Origin: Phycisphaerae bacterium
Lineage (GTDB): Bacteria > Planctomycetota > Phycisphaerae > Sedimentisphaerales > Anaerobacaceae
Length of the DNA stretch: 51,121 nucleotides
Reading direction: 5' to 3'
NCBI GenBank assembly: GCA_021736645.1
Contig: JAIPFM010000196.1
Coordinates: 1 to 51,121 of the forward strand
Shown here: in pieces, positions 8,611 through 17,422 of the stretch
Numbering within the stretch: the stretch's first letter is position 1
How the letters are laid out: each line of letters begins with the position of its first letter
Translations under genes and position numbers: made by a program
Notes under the pieces: generated by a model
The model's input: only the letters and a program-made list of their open reading frames with translations
Told to the model about the DNA's origin: nothing
Databases searched by the model: none

Positions 8611-8689
8611 TCTCGCAAAGGCGCAAAGAACGCAAAGGTTAAACAACTTGTTTTAATGCTGTCTTTGCGTTCTTGGCGCCTCTGCGAGA
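8611..8689. repeat. Intergenic hairpin, family 2 (TCTCGCAAAGGCGCAAAG type)
   Basis: The left arm 8611-8637 and the reverse complement of the right arm 8663-8689 agree in 25 of 27 positions. The stem is followed by the stop of the preceding propeller gene on one side and the start of the LuxE-like gene on the other. Sequences of this CTTTGCGTTC-TTGGCGCC type are, from memory, found between genes in many unrelated bacteria. It may stabilise or end transcripts between the propeller genes and the enzyme genes. Confidence 0.85.
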
Positions 8690-8697
8690 GGTATTGT

Positions 8698-10113
8698 TTA
8701 GTCATTCTTCAATGCATAGAGCTTCGATTTGGTGGCCACGTACAGCACGCCATTGGCAGCCACGGGTGTGGCGTACAGGGGTTCGGCCATATCCACGATG
8801 TTGACGATCTTCTTGGTCTTGCCATGGGCAAAGATCGTGACCTTGCCGTTTTCATCGCCAATGTAAATCTTGCCATCGACCCACATGGGTGAGCCCCACA
8901 TAGCGGATTTCAAGTCATGCGTCCAGTGGGCCTTGCCTGTGGCAGCGTCCAGGGCATAGAACATGCCGGCCAGATCCGCGGTGTACAGGATGCCGTCCTT
9001 GACCGCGGCCGTACTCATGGTGCGTCCGAAGTCATCATTGCCCCTGTGCCAGACCTGATGTGTGGCAGTGACATCCCCGGTGCCGGTGGCGTCAATGCAG
9101 TACAGATGCCCAGCGCCTGTGCCGTGCTCCGGGTCCTGCCCCACACCGATATAGACCTTGCCGTCAACAAATACGGGCGTGGCAATCAGGTTGTTCTTGG
9201 TGCCGTAACCGCCCAGTTCCCATTCCGAATCCTTGGGATTGCAGTTGAAGTGCCAGATCATTTCACCGGTCAGCGCGTCCAGGGCGTAGACCCAGCCGTC
9301 GCCGCCCGGCAGGATAATCTGGGTCTTGCCGTTGACCACGCCGGCAGAGGGAGACGACCACTGGCCGTGCAGCACGCGGTCGTGCACGGTGTATTCCCAT
9401 ACCAGTTCGCCAGTGTCCTTGTTAAAGGCCACAAAGCTGGGCGCACTTTGGGATGGGATATGCAGATGCCCTTCGTCCACACCATTGCCCGTGACCATAT
9501 AGACGAGGTCACCGAGGATCAGAGGAGACGACGTGGCGAGGTTGTGGGGAAACACGCCCAGTTCCTCGATCATGTCATAGGACCAGAGGATGTCCGCCTT
9601 GTCCGGGCCCTGGTACTGTTCGTCCTGGAGGCCGTCGTTCTTGCCGTCCTTGAATCCCTGGATGTCAATGCACACGGCCTCACAACGGTTGTTCAAGTAC
9701 CAGGCGCGGTTGCCCTGAACTGCCACGGCCGAACAGATGCCCTGACGCGGCCAGTCATTCACGCGCCCTGCAGAGAGCTTGTCATGAACCGCCTGCCACA
9801 GGAATGTCCCGTCCGCCTCGTTGAAGCACAGGATATTGCCCTTGTCCTCAGTGATGGCCTTGTCATAGAGTCCGTCATTGTTGGTCCCTACAAGAATCTT
9901 GCCCTGAGCCACCACGGTGTTGCCGTAGGCCAGAGACCCCAGGGGTCTGACCCACGCAATGTTCGTGCCGGTCTTGACATCCCAGGTCGAGGGCAGGTTT
10001 GTCTCGCTGGGGTTGACCATGTTGCGTCCGAGACCGCCGCCCCAATGGGGCCAGTCTGCTGCCATTACGGGCGTCACAGCCATGACACTTAATAAGATGA
10101 TTGTTTTATGCAT
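8698..10113 (-). CDS. Exported PQQ-like beta-propeller protein
   Basis: 471 residues with a signal peptide (MHKTIILLSVMAVTPVMAA). Blade repeats of the PQQ/BamB type are clear: DGTFLWQ, TGELVWEYTV, GDGWVYALDALTGEMIWHF, DLAGMFYALDAATGKAHW, and a last blade ending KSKLYALKND. AGGAG lies seven bases before the start. It is the third of three consecutive exported propellers. No catalytic signature of a quinoprotein dehydrogenase is obvious, so a binding or scaffold role is as likely as an enzymatic one. The stop codon is nine bases from the family 2 hairpin. Confidence 0.85.
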   Translation of the reverse strand: MHKTIILLSVMAVTPVMAADWPHWGGGLGRNMVNPSETNLPSTWDVKTGTNIAWVRPLGSLAYGNTVVAQGKILVGTNNDGLYDKAITEDKGNILCFNEADGTFLWQAVHDKLSAGRVNDWPRQGICSAVAVQGNRAWYLNNRCEAVCIDIQGFKDGKNDGLQDEQYQGPDKADILWSYDMIEELGVFPHNLATSSPLILGDLVYMVTGNGVDEGHLHIPSQSAPSFVAFNKDTGELVWEYTVHDRVLHGQWSSPSAGVVNGKTQIILPGGDGWVYALDALTGEMIWHFNCNPKDSEWELGGYGTKNNLIATPVFVDGKVYIGVGQDPEHGTGAGHLYCIDATGTGDVTATHQVWHRGNDDFGRTMSTAAVKDGILYTADLAGMFYALDAATGKAHWTHDLKSAMWGSPMWVDGKIYIGDENGKVTIFAHGKTKKIVNIVDMAEPLYATPVAANGVLYVATKSKLYALKND

Positions 10114-10157
10114 GTGGATTCTCCTTTAATTGGAGTCGCTTCGCGGGCTTGTTTAAT

Positions 10158-10250
10158 AGATCCCTCAGTTCTTCGGGATGACAAGTCATGGTGTGCCTTG
10201 GCACAGGATTCAACAACGACTCTGTCATTTCGAACGTCTGTGAGAAATCT
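10158..10250. repeat. Degenerate intergenic inverted repeat, family 3
   Basis: The left arm 10158-10183 starts AGATCCCTCAG and ends GGGATGACA. The right arm 10223-10250 starts TGTCATTTCGAACG and ends GAGAAATCT. The right arm's reverse complement aligns with the left arm with several mismatches and a short gap. The element occupies the 170-base gap between two propeller genes. Elements of the GTCATTTCGA-GAGAAATCT type are, from memory, common intergenic repeats in other phyla. Confidence 0.6.
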
Positions 10251-10283
10251 GTTAAAACACAGCATCGCAACGCGTTTCCTTAT

Positions 10284-12512
10284 TTACTTTTCATTCGCGG
10301 TAATCGCGACATTGTCAAACAAGACTTCGGTTCCTTTAGATTTTCCAGTGATGCCCACGGAGTAGGCATAGACGCCCGGGCTGCCTGCAGGATTGGGCAC
10401 CGGATCTTCCATGATCAAGGTCCAGTCTGCCGGCTCTGTGTCCCCTCTGGGCCAGGCCTTGCCCTTGATGACACCTTTGCCATCCTGGATGTCCACACTG
10501 AGCTTGGTGGTGTACCAAGTGTCACCCTTCCAGGGGAAGTCAACTTCCCTGACGATCCTGGGCACGGGCGACCAGGACACCAGACGGAGCATACGTTTGC
10601 GCTCAGACGTGCCTGTGAGGATCAACAGGTAACGGCTGTTGATCAGACCTATGTCCGGGAGAAAACGATTGTTTTTGGACACGCCCAGAAGATCCGCCTG
10701 CACACTGTAGCCTGTGTCAATGGGCGGCATGATATAGCCCCTCAATCTGGCAAACGGCGGAGAGGGCTTGTCGGCAAGCTTGCGCAGGACCTTGTTGCCC
10801 TCGACCTCTTCCACGCGGGCCTTGACCGGTGACATCATCCACCCTGAAGGCGATTGGCCCACCGGGATGTTTTCAAAATCTTCCCTGTAAGGCAGCGGCG
10901 GAATCACACGCACGCGTGCTGAGGCCTCCAAGGCACCTGACACGACCTTGACCAGTCCGCCTTGAATGCGGTCACCTGCAGCCGTGAAACTTCCGTTGGG
11001 CAGGATCGTGCCTTTGAGTCCTGCCAGGGTGTAGGTGGCCGATTGCTTTCCAGTGGGGCGACCCATGGCATCAAAGCCCTGGACCCGGAAGGTGGCTGTC
11101 TGGCCGAGGGCCAGCATGGTTTCCGCAGGCTCGACCTGGATTCGGACTGTGTCACCTGCCTGCAGGGGCTCAACCGGTCCCAGGACCATGTCGGTTTTGG
11201 GGGCGCGGTGGGAGGCCGGCTTGACGCTGATGCAGTATGTGTGATTCAGCGTGGACAGGATGACCCGGCCGTCGGATACCGCAGCCGTGGCATAGACTTC
11301 GTCCGGGGCGCCGGACGCTTCTTTGAAATGTTTCTCGTCAAGCAGTTTGCAGGCCTGGCGATTGACTTCCAGAATGCGCCATCCGCCAGGGACATCGCCC
11401 ACGTAGATCTTGCCGTCCGCAATCACGGGTGAGCCCTTGGCCTCATTGCCATAGTTGAAGGTCCACAAGACCTGCTGCGTATCGATGTCCACACAATGGA
11501 GATTGGCGGAGTCACTCGCGACATACAGCAGACCATCTTTTAACGCAGGGCTGCTGTAGTGGTCGGCCAGGCCATCGATATGCCAGAGTTCCTTGCCGGT
11601 TCGTGCATCGAGGCACACCAGACGTCCCGTGATATTATTGTCTAGATTGGCATTGCCGTGTACTGCGTAGACCCGTGCCTTGTCATAGACCACAGAACTC
11701 GTGATCGCACGTTCACTCAGCGGGACGCGCCAGAGGGTCTCGCCCGTGGTGGGGCGCAGCGCTGCAATACTGCCGTCTGCCAGGCCGGTGAACATGATGC
11801 GGGCTCCGTCCAGGGTGGCGATGACCGGTACGGAATAGGCCGTGTCATTGGGTGCGTCACCTGCCTCATTGATCCACAGGACTTCGCCTGTTCGCTTGTC
11901 CAGGCTAAAGAAACGGTGCGCTGCCTTGGCATGGGGGCCCCAGCCGCTGGTCAGGGAACTGAGGATGATCTGATCGCCTTCGATGATGGGGCTGTAGGTT
12001 CGTCCGCCGTAGCCGCTGATGCGCCCGAATTCTTCGGTCAGGGAACGTTCCCAGATGATGGTACCGTCCTTGTCAAAACAGTAGAACAGGCCCTGCACGC
12101 CGTGGGCATAGATATAGCCGGTCTTGGGATCAGCGGCCAGATTGGCCCAGCCCAGGCGATGGTACACCACGTCCGTGAGAAACACATTGAAGCGGTGTTC
12201 CCAGATGAGCTTGCCTGTATCCAAATCCAGGGCGACCACGCGCTCCTGGCGGGTCTCGTCTTCGCCCACGCGACTGAGCATGTACACACGGTCATTGAGA
12301 ACCAGCGGTGCCGAACGACACCCAATGGCAGCGTCCCACAGCAGGTTCTTGCCCTCCGGCGACCAGGTGTCCGGCAGACCGGTTTCAGGCGACGTGCCAT
12401 GCTGATCGGGCCCTCGCCAGTGCACCCAGTCCGCTGAGGCGGACCCGGCCAGGATCGCGAGGAGTGCCAGACTCAGTAAACCAGTGCGAGTAGTTCGTTC
12501 GCGAAAATTCAT
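10284..12512 (-). CDS. Exported PQQ-like propeller fused to a C-terminal lectin-like domain
   Basis: 742 residues with a signal peptide ending near ILAGSASA. Residues about 20-420 are a PQQ-like propeller with blades such as DLDTGKLIWEHRF, DKRTGEVLWINE, DARTGKELWHIDG and DIDTQQVLWTFNYG. A linker resembling an Ig-like or big-type domain (TVRIQVEPAETMLALGQTA) follows. The last 190 residues, from PYREDFENIPVG to EVLFDNVAITANEK, resemble a concanavalin-A-like (LamG/DUF1080-type) sandwich. The start MNFRERTT has a GGA site about ten bases upstream; an ATG 42 bases earlier is possible. It is probably a periplasmic or surface binding protein. It lies between two other propellers in the aromatic cluster. 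Confidence 0.8.
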   Translation of the reverse strand: MNFRERTTRTGLLSLALLAILAGSASADWVHWRGPDQHGTSPETGLPDTWSPEGKNLLWDAAIGCRSAPLVLNDRVYMLSRVGEDETRQERVVALDLDTGKLIWEHRFNVFLTDVVYHRLGWANLAADPKTGYIYAHGVQGLFYCFDKDGTIIWERSLTEEFGRISGYGGRTYSPIIEGDQIILSSLTSGWGPHAKAAHRFFSLDKRTGEVLWINEAGDAPNDTAYSVPVIATLDGARIMFTGLADGSIAALRPTTGETLWRVPLSERAITSSVVYDKARVYAVHGNANLDNNITGRLVCLDARTGKELWHIDGLADHYSSPALKDGLLYVASDSANLHCVDIDTQQVLWTFNYGNEAKGSPVIADGKIYVGDVPGGWRILEVNRQACKLLDEKHFKEASGAPDEVYATAAVSDGRVILSTLNHTYCISVKPASHRAPKTDMVLGPVEPLQAGDTVRIQVEPAETMLALGQTATFRVQGFDAMGRPTGKQSATYTLAGLKGTILPNGSFTAAGDRIQGGLVKVVSGALEASARVRVIPPLPYREDFENIPVGQSPSGWMMSPVKARVEEVEGNKVLRKLADKPSPPFARLRGYIMPPIDTGYSVQADLLGVSKNNRFLPDIGLINSRYLLILTGTSERKRMLRLVSWSPVPRIVREVDFPWKGDTWYTTKLSVDIQDGKGVIKGKAWPRGDTEPADWTLIMEDPVPNPAGSPGVYAYSVGITGKSKGTEVLFDNVAITANEK

Positions 12513-12532
12513 ATAGTCATCCTTTCCTAAAT

Positions 12533-13741
12533 CTACAGTCCGAGGTCCAGGCAAACGAGTTCCTTGGGACTTCGGACGAGCAATTTCTTATTCGATACCA
12601 CAGGCGCGACCCAACTCTTGGCGCTGTCCAGTGGATTGATTCTGCCCAGTTCCGTGTAGGCCTCAGTCGACACCGCGACCTGTACCACACTGCCTGTATT
12701 GCCTTCTATCACAATGAGTGTGCCGTCTATGGCGATCAGGCCGCCGTGCTCGAAGCCCCTGGCCGTGCCCTTGCTTCGCCATTTTTCCTTGCCGGTCATG
12801 GCGTCCACGCACACAAGATAGCCCGGCGGCGTGGTCACATAAATGTGACCGTCTATCAAGGCACCGGAACTCCAGTGGGGCGTGATCTTCCTGTCTTTCC
12901 ACACCTCGGTGACGGTGTTGCCGTCCAGTTTGAGTAGGGCGCACCCGCTGCGATAGCCGCTCGCGATCCATACGTGGTTGTCATCAATCTTCAGAGGGGA
13001 GCCCGCATTCACATCATATTGAGTCTTCCAGGGATGACGCCAGTTCAAAGCACCGTCCTTGGGATTCACGCTGATCAACGCTGTGCCTGTAAAGACCAGG
13101 AGCTGCGGTTTGCCCTGGAGTGTCAAGAGTGTGGGTGTGGCATATCCGGCAATCTCTGTGCCGCCCCCGGCCCAGACCGTTTCACCCGTGTGTTTGTTCA
13201 GGGCCACCACGTGGGCATTTTCGCCTGCGCCGAGTGTGATGACATGGTCTCCGTGGAGGAGCGATGAATGGGCGGCGCCCCAGGTTGGCGGCTTGCCTGT
13301 CATGGCATGGGTCCGCCATATCTTGGAACCGTCTGAGGTCTTCAGGCAATGTACCACGCCCGTTCGACTGACAACATACAGTTTGTCGTTTTCTACGGTC
13401 GGCGTGGATCTGGAAAATCCGTGGTCTTCGTCGCCTTTTTCTGCATATTCAAAACGCCAGAGTTCCTGCCCATCTGTGAGATTCAAGGCACGCACCACAT
13501 CCTGCTCGCCCTCGTGATCGAGAATGTAGACCACCTCACCCACAACGGCCGGCCCGGAATAGCCTTCATCGCTCAAGGGTATGCGCCACACTTCTTTGGG
13601 TGGTGTGTCCAGCCAGTTCTTGTTGATGCCGGTCTCTGTGGACAGGCTATCTGCGCCCGGGCCCAGAAAACGCGGCCAGTCCGTGGCCCAGCAGCTGGCG
13701 TTCAACAGAAGAAATATGCATACGGTTAGTTTTCTAGTCAT
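12533..13741 (-). CDS. Exported PQQ-like beta-propeller protein
   Basis: 402 residues with signal peptide MTRKLTVCIFLLLNASCWA. It opens with TDWPRFLGPGADS, the WPxFLGP start common in planctomycete propeller proteins, followed by blades DGQELWRFEYA, DGSKIWRTHAM, TGETVWAGG, DGALNWRHPW and TGKEKWRSKG. The start codon overlaps the thioesterase stop by eight bases, which indicates coupling. No enzymatic residues stand out. The role is probably binding or assembly on the periplasmic side. Confidence 0.85.
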   Translation of the reverse strand: MTRKLTVCIFLLLNASCWATDWPRFLGPGADSLSTETGINKNWLDTPPKEVWRIPLSDEGYSGPAVVGEVVYILDHEGEQDVVRALNLTDGQELWRFEYAEKGDEDHGFSRSTPTVENDKLYVVSRTGVVHCLKTSDGSKIWRTHAMTGKPPTWGAAHSSLLHGDHVITLGAGENAHVVALNKHTGETVWAGGGTEIAGYATPTLLTLQGKPQLLVFTGTALISVNPKDGALNWRHPWKTQYDVNAGSPLKIDDNHVWIASGYRSGCALLKLDGNTVTEVWKDRKITPHWSSGALIDGHIYVTTPPGYLVCVDAMTGKEKWRSKGTARGFEHGGLIAIDGTLIVIEGNTGSVVQVAVSTEAYTELGRINPLDSAKSWVAPVVSNKKLLVRSPKELVCLDLGL

Positions 13742-14183
13742 TGGAATTCGACCTCTCTGTTTCGGGAATGAGGTGAGTCTTCAGTTTGTTCGTGACATCC
13801 TCTGGGATGTCGATCGACGTCAAATGTCCGGTGGGGTCTATGGTGCAGCACACGCTCGTGGAATGGCCGCGTGCAATGGTGCTGCCGTCACGCACAATGT
13901 CCGCCTGATAAGCCACAGAGCGCTTGCCCACCTTTGTCACACCGATATGCACTTCAAAGACGTCCTGGAAACGCAGGGCCGACTTGAAGTCAAATCCGCA
14001 GGACACACGGGGCCAGCCCAATTGCCGTCCCCTGTCCTGGGTGGCTGCAGCCAGACCCAGAGACCGGAACAACTCGTGCTCAGCAGTCTCCATGTACCGG
14101 AAGTAGGCCGTATAATGCGCAATGCCCGCCATGTCCGTATCCATGAACTCAACCCGTCGTTGCATCACAAACCCATTTTTCAT
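13734..14183 (-). CDS. Hotdog-fold acyl-CoA thioesterase (4-hydroxybenzoyl-CoA thioesterase/YbgC type)
   Basis: 149 residues. The signature VEFMDTDMAGIAHYTAYFRY includes the aspartate and HY pair of the 4HBT/YbgC family; SCGFDFKSALRFQDVFEV and KRSVAYQADIVRDG are the following strands. Members hydrolyse aromatic or aliphatic acyl-CoA, releasing the free acid. In this cluster it may release a 4-hydroxybenzoyl-type acid made by the ligase. The start at 14183 has a GGAAG site upstream; a second ATG at 14165 is possible. It overlaps the TRAP permease gene by 35 bases and the propeller gene by 8. Confidence 0.85.
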   Translation of the reverse strand: MKNGFVMQRRVEFMDTDMAGIAHYTAYFRYMETAEHELFRSLGLAAATQDRGRQLGWPRVSCGFDFKSALRFQDVFEVHIGVTKVGKRSVAYQADIVRDGSTIARGHSTSVCCTIDPTGHLTSIDIPEDVTNKLKTHLIPETERSNSND

Positions 14184-16110
14184 GGAGGAGCTTCCTTTCT
14201 GACAGGGTATTGATCACGAGCAGCGTGACGCCAGTAATCAAGGCTGCGGATTTAATGGACACATGACCGAGTGTCAGGCCCGGTGTCAGGATGACCACGC
14301 ACGCACTGACAAACAGGGCTACCCGTGCCAGGCCATTCACACGCTGGGAAAACAGGCCGGTGGTGCTGACTGCGAAAAACAGTATACCGCTCAGGACGAA
14401 CAGCAGACTGATCAGCGCTGGACCCACCACACTTTTGCCATTGATTGAAATCAGCAGGAGTGAAGGGTTCAACACAAAGGCATAGGGCAGGAGGAATCCC
14501 ACCAGGGCAAAGCGGAAGGCCGCCATACTGGATCGCATGACATCGGCCTTGGCAATGGCAGCCGCTGTAAATGCGGCCAGGGCCACAGGCGGCGTGACCA
14601 TGGACATCATACCAAAGTAGAATATGAAGAGATGAGCCGCCAGCGGTTCCAATCCGAGGTTTTTGAGTAAGGGCCCAATGAATGTGGCCATGAGCAGGTA
14701 ACACACGGCCGAGGGCAGACCCATGCCAAGGATGATGGTAGATATCATCAGCAGAAACAGGGCAGCGAACAGATTGTTTTGAGCCAACGGCAAAATGGCC
14801 GAGGGCAATTTGGAGCCGATACCGGTCAATGTGACCACACCGAGAATGATGCCCACACACGAGGCCGCAGCAATCAGGGGTATGCCGGCTCTGGCTGTTC
14901 TGACCAGGGCATCCAGTATGTCGGACCCATGAAGCCGTGTGTCCTTGGCCCAGGGCGAGACCCCGAGAATGACGACCAGGCTTAATGTCACGGCCCGAAA
15001 CGGCGTGTATCCCAGCAGTAGAAATACAATCAATCCCAAAATGGCCAGACAGAAAACCAGGCCCTGGGACACTGACAGTCGCGGAAGAGTTGAGGCGTCG
15101 ACGTCAGACGAAGCGCCGATCTTTTTTGCGTGAAGATGCACGACCAGTAACAGGGCGAGATAATACAGGACTGCCGGTATAATCGCTGCCTTGATGATCT
15201 GCAGGTAGGTCACAGGCGGGGTAATGATCTCGAGCATCATGTACGCACCTGCCCCCATGATCGGGGGCATCAAGGCGCCACCAGAGCTGGCCGCAGCTTC
15301 CACACCGGCGGCAATGTGGGGTTTGAAGCCCGAGCTCTTCATCATGGGGATGGTAAAGGTCCCGGTTGTGGCTGTGTTGGCCACTGCACTACCGGAGAGG
15401 GACCCCATGAGGCCGCTGCTCAGCACGGCCACCTTGGCCGGACCACCGGGGCTGTTGCGAAACAGGCGACGGGACAGATCAATGATAAAGCCTGTGGCGC
15501 CGGTGGCTTCCAGGAAGGCGCCGAATATGACAAAGGGAAATACGTAGGTGAACATCACCTTCAAGGCAATGCCGAACACACCCTGGCTGTGTAGAAAGGT
15601 CTGGCTCATGATGCGGGACCAGGCATAGCCTCTGTGGGGAAACAGCCAGTCCGGCATGGCTGTTCCGAATCGTGCGTACAGCAGAAAAACCAGTGTGAGC
15701 AGGGGAAGCGTGAGACCAATGGTACGGCGCGTGGCCTCTAAAACAAGCACAAGACCCAGGCATCCCACAACATAGTCGTAGGGGACTTCCTGACCGGCCC
15801 GATCCCCCAGGGTCGAGCTGTTGAACCAAAGACTGGAAAAGGCGGGTTCCGTCTGGATCAGGACATAGCCAAAGGTCAGCAATGTGAGCGCTACAGGCAG
15901 CCAGTCAGACGCACGCAGGACTCGCCCAATGGACTTGCGATTGAGCAGATGGACGTGCAGAAACGCAAAGCTCAGTCCCAACAGCCCAAATAGAGCCAGA
16001 CGCGATTGGGATTGAACCAGGGGGTAGTTGACCTCCACCAGCACAAAACCACACAGTGCAATGGCAATGCCCTTGAGAGCCCAGTTTCTGATGTTCTGTT
16101 CCTTAATCAC
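14149..16110 (-). CDS. TRAP transporter permease, fused 4TM/12TM (TAXI type)
   Basis: 653 residues with many hydrophobic helices. The N-terminal part (about 1-170) corresponds to the small DctQ-like subunit. The rest is the large DctM-like subunit, with GLMGSLSGSAVANTATTGTF and AGVEAAASSGGALMPPIMGA, which are hallmark DctM motifs. A GTG start at 16110 is chosen: it lies four bases after the stop of the TAXI receptor gene with AAAAAGGA just upstream, whereas the longer ATG at 16278 would be read from inside that gene. With the receptor it forms a sodium- or proton-driven importer, typically for organic acids. Import of an aromatic or dicarboxylic acid fits the cluster. Confidence 0.9.
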   Translation of the reverse strand: MIKEQNIRNWALKGIAIALCGFVLVEVNYPLVQSQSRLALFGLLGLSFAFLHVHLLNRKSIGRVLRASDWLPVALTLLTFGYVLIQTEPAFSSLWFNSSTLGDRAGQEVPYDYVVGCLGLVLVLEATRRTIGLTLPLLTLVFLLYARFGTAMPDWLFPHRGYAWSRIMSQTFLHSQGVFGIALKVMFTYVFPFVIFGAFLEATGATGFIIDLSRRLFRNSPGGPAKVAVLSSGLMGSLSGSAVANTATTGTFTIPMMKSSGFKPHIAAGVEAAASSGGALMPPIMGAGAYMMLEIITPPVTYLQIIKAAIIPAVLYYLALLLVVHLHAKKIGASSDVDASTLPRLSVSQGLVFCLAILGLIVFLLLGYTPFRAVTLSLVVILGVSPWAKDTRLHGSDILDALVRTARAGIPLIAAASCVGIILGVVTLTGIGSKLPSAILPLAQNNLFAALFLLMISTIILGMGLPSAVCYLLMATFIGPLLKNLGLEPLAAHLFIFYFGMMSMVTPPVALAAFTAAAIAKADVMRSSMAAFRFALVGFLLPYAFVLNPSLLLISINGKSVVGPALISLLFVLSGILFFAVSTTGLFSQRVNGLARVALFVSACVVILTPGLTLGHVSIKSAALITGVTLLVINTLSERKLLHEKWVCDATTG

Positions 16111-16114
16111 TGGA

Positions 16115-17110
16115 TCAATCCTTTTTCCAGATACCGATCTCTTTATAATATCGAATAGCCCCAGGATGGAAGGCCGTGCCTGTGTCACGGACTGCGTTGG
16201 TGGGATTGATGGCGCTGCCTGCCGGGTGTTTTTCCACGACTTCAGCGGCATGTTCATACAGGGTCTTGGTGAATTCATACACAGTGGCTTCAGGTACAGA
16301 TGAACCGGTCACCAGGATCATGCTGCCCACATTGAGGCCATGGAATGTGGCTGTCTGGCCCTTGTACGTGTTGGCAGGAATGGTCTTTGGCTCAAAAAAC
16401 GGATACTCTGAAATCAGGTGATCCTTGGCAGCCTCATCAAACTGTATAAACCGAATATCCTGCGATGCACAGGCCTGGGTGATGGAGGCTGTGGGTACGA
16501 CCCCGCCCAGAAAGGCAGCGTCTGCAGAGCCGTCCGCGAGCAGGGCTACGGCTCCGGCTTGTGTGTCATTGAGTGGCTGGATATCCTCATAAGAAAGACC
16601 GTGTGCTTCAAGAATCGGTCCCACGAAGTATTCAAATCCTGCGCCTGCCGGGCCGATGACCACACGTCTACCCTTGAGGTCAGCCATGGTTTTGATACCG
16701 GAATTGGCAGGCGTGACAAACAAGGCAACGTTAGGAGCAAGCGTCATCACACTTTGAATAGGATACTGCTTATCCCACTTGCCCTGGCCGCGTACTGCAA
16801 AAAAGGTGATGGCTGCATTGGCCAACGCAAAATCGATCTCGGATTTGTCCAGACGATGAATGTTTTCCTGGGTACCCTTGGTGGCTTCTGCTGTGATCTG
16901 CCAGCCAGTATTCTCTGTGTGCGCCTGCACGACTTCGGCAATGGCACTGCCCACCACAAAGAATGCGCCGCCCGGAGGTGCGGTACCAAGACTGAGAAAC
17001 TGCCGGCTGCCATTGGACTGCGAGCCCTGATCCGATTTTTTGCTGCACCCAGCCATGATTACGCCCATGGACAAGATTAATGCCCCTAAAACATTCAACC
17101 TGTTTTGCAT
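16115..17110 (-). CDS. TAXI-family TRAP substrate-binding lipoprotein
   Basis: About 331 residues. The leader LGALILSMGVIMAGC gives a lipobox cysteine. FLSLGTAPPGGAFFVVGSA is the TAXI start, and LKGRRVVIGPAGAGFEYFV and LLADGSADAAFLGGVVPTAS follow as in TAXI receptors. The start at the second ATG (17110) is preferred because GGAG lies six bases upstream; the first ATG (17122) has no such site. It is the first gene of the minus-strand cluster, just before the permease. It captures the ligand in the periplasm; the ligand cannot be read from sequence. Confidence 0.9.
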   Translation of the reverse strand: MQNRLNVLGALILSMGVIMAGCSKKSDQGSQSNGSRQFLSLGTAPPGGAFFVVGSAIAEVVQAHTENTGWQITAEATKGTQENIHRLDKSEIDFALANAAITFFAVRGQGKWDKQYPIQSVMTLAPNVALFVTPANSGIKTMADLKGRRVVIGPAGAGFEYFVGPILEAHGLSYEDIQPLNDTQAGAVALLADGSADAAFLGGVVPTASITQACASQDIRFIQFDEAAKDHLISEYPFFEPKTIPANTYKGQTATFHGLNVGSMILVTGSSVPEATVYEFTKTLYEHAAEVVEKHPAGSAINPTNAVRDTGTAFHPGAIRYYKEIGIWKKD

Positions 17111-17188
17111 GTTGTACTCCATGTCAAATTAACCTTGAATGCCCTGCGTCGAAAGCCATCGTGGCCTGATAAGCAGCCATCCTTCTCT

Positions 17189-17219
17189 CTTATAGAAAGA
17201 TGAAATGATAAAAGTTCAA
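17189..17219 (-). promoter_or_regulatory. Candidate promoter of the TRAP/aromatic cluster
   Basis: On the minus strand, TTGAAC (17219-17214) is followed after 19 bases by TATAAG (17194-17189). The spacing is long for a housekeeping promoter, so the call is tentative. It is the best match in the divergent region, and would give a leader of roughly 70 bases. Confidence 0.4.
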
Positions 17220-17349
17220 TCTTCACAGGATTAGTAGGAATTAAATTTTGGAATATTTGTTTAGTGCAGAAAAAAAACGGGATTTGTGATTTGACTGGAC
17301 AGTCTGTGGCGATGTAAGCAACTTTTTCTTAATTTTTCTGCAAACAGAC

Positions 17350-17392
17350 TTGACCCAAAACCTGACACTGTTATAGTTGTATATAACAGTGT
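17350..17392 (+). promoter_or_regulatory. GntR (YtrA-type) promoter with palindromic operator
   Basis: TTGACC at 17350-17355 and TATAGT at 17372-17377 form a promoter with a 16-base spacer. A perfect inverted repeat, ACACTGTTATA at 17365-17375 and TATAACAGTGT at 17382-17392 with a six-base spacer, covers the -10 box. This layout is expected for autorepression by the GntR regulator encoded directly downstream. An AGGAG site at 17408-17412 serves the start at 17423. Confidence 0.8.
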
Positions 17393-17422
17393 ACCAGAAC
17401 AACTGTCAGGAGACTGATCATT

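Noticed and set aside
8580..8705. Longer N-terminus for the LuxE-like gene reaching 8705
   Set aside because: The extra residues are encoded by the hairpin repeat and lack a family match; the ATG at 8579 has a clear ribosome binding site.
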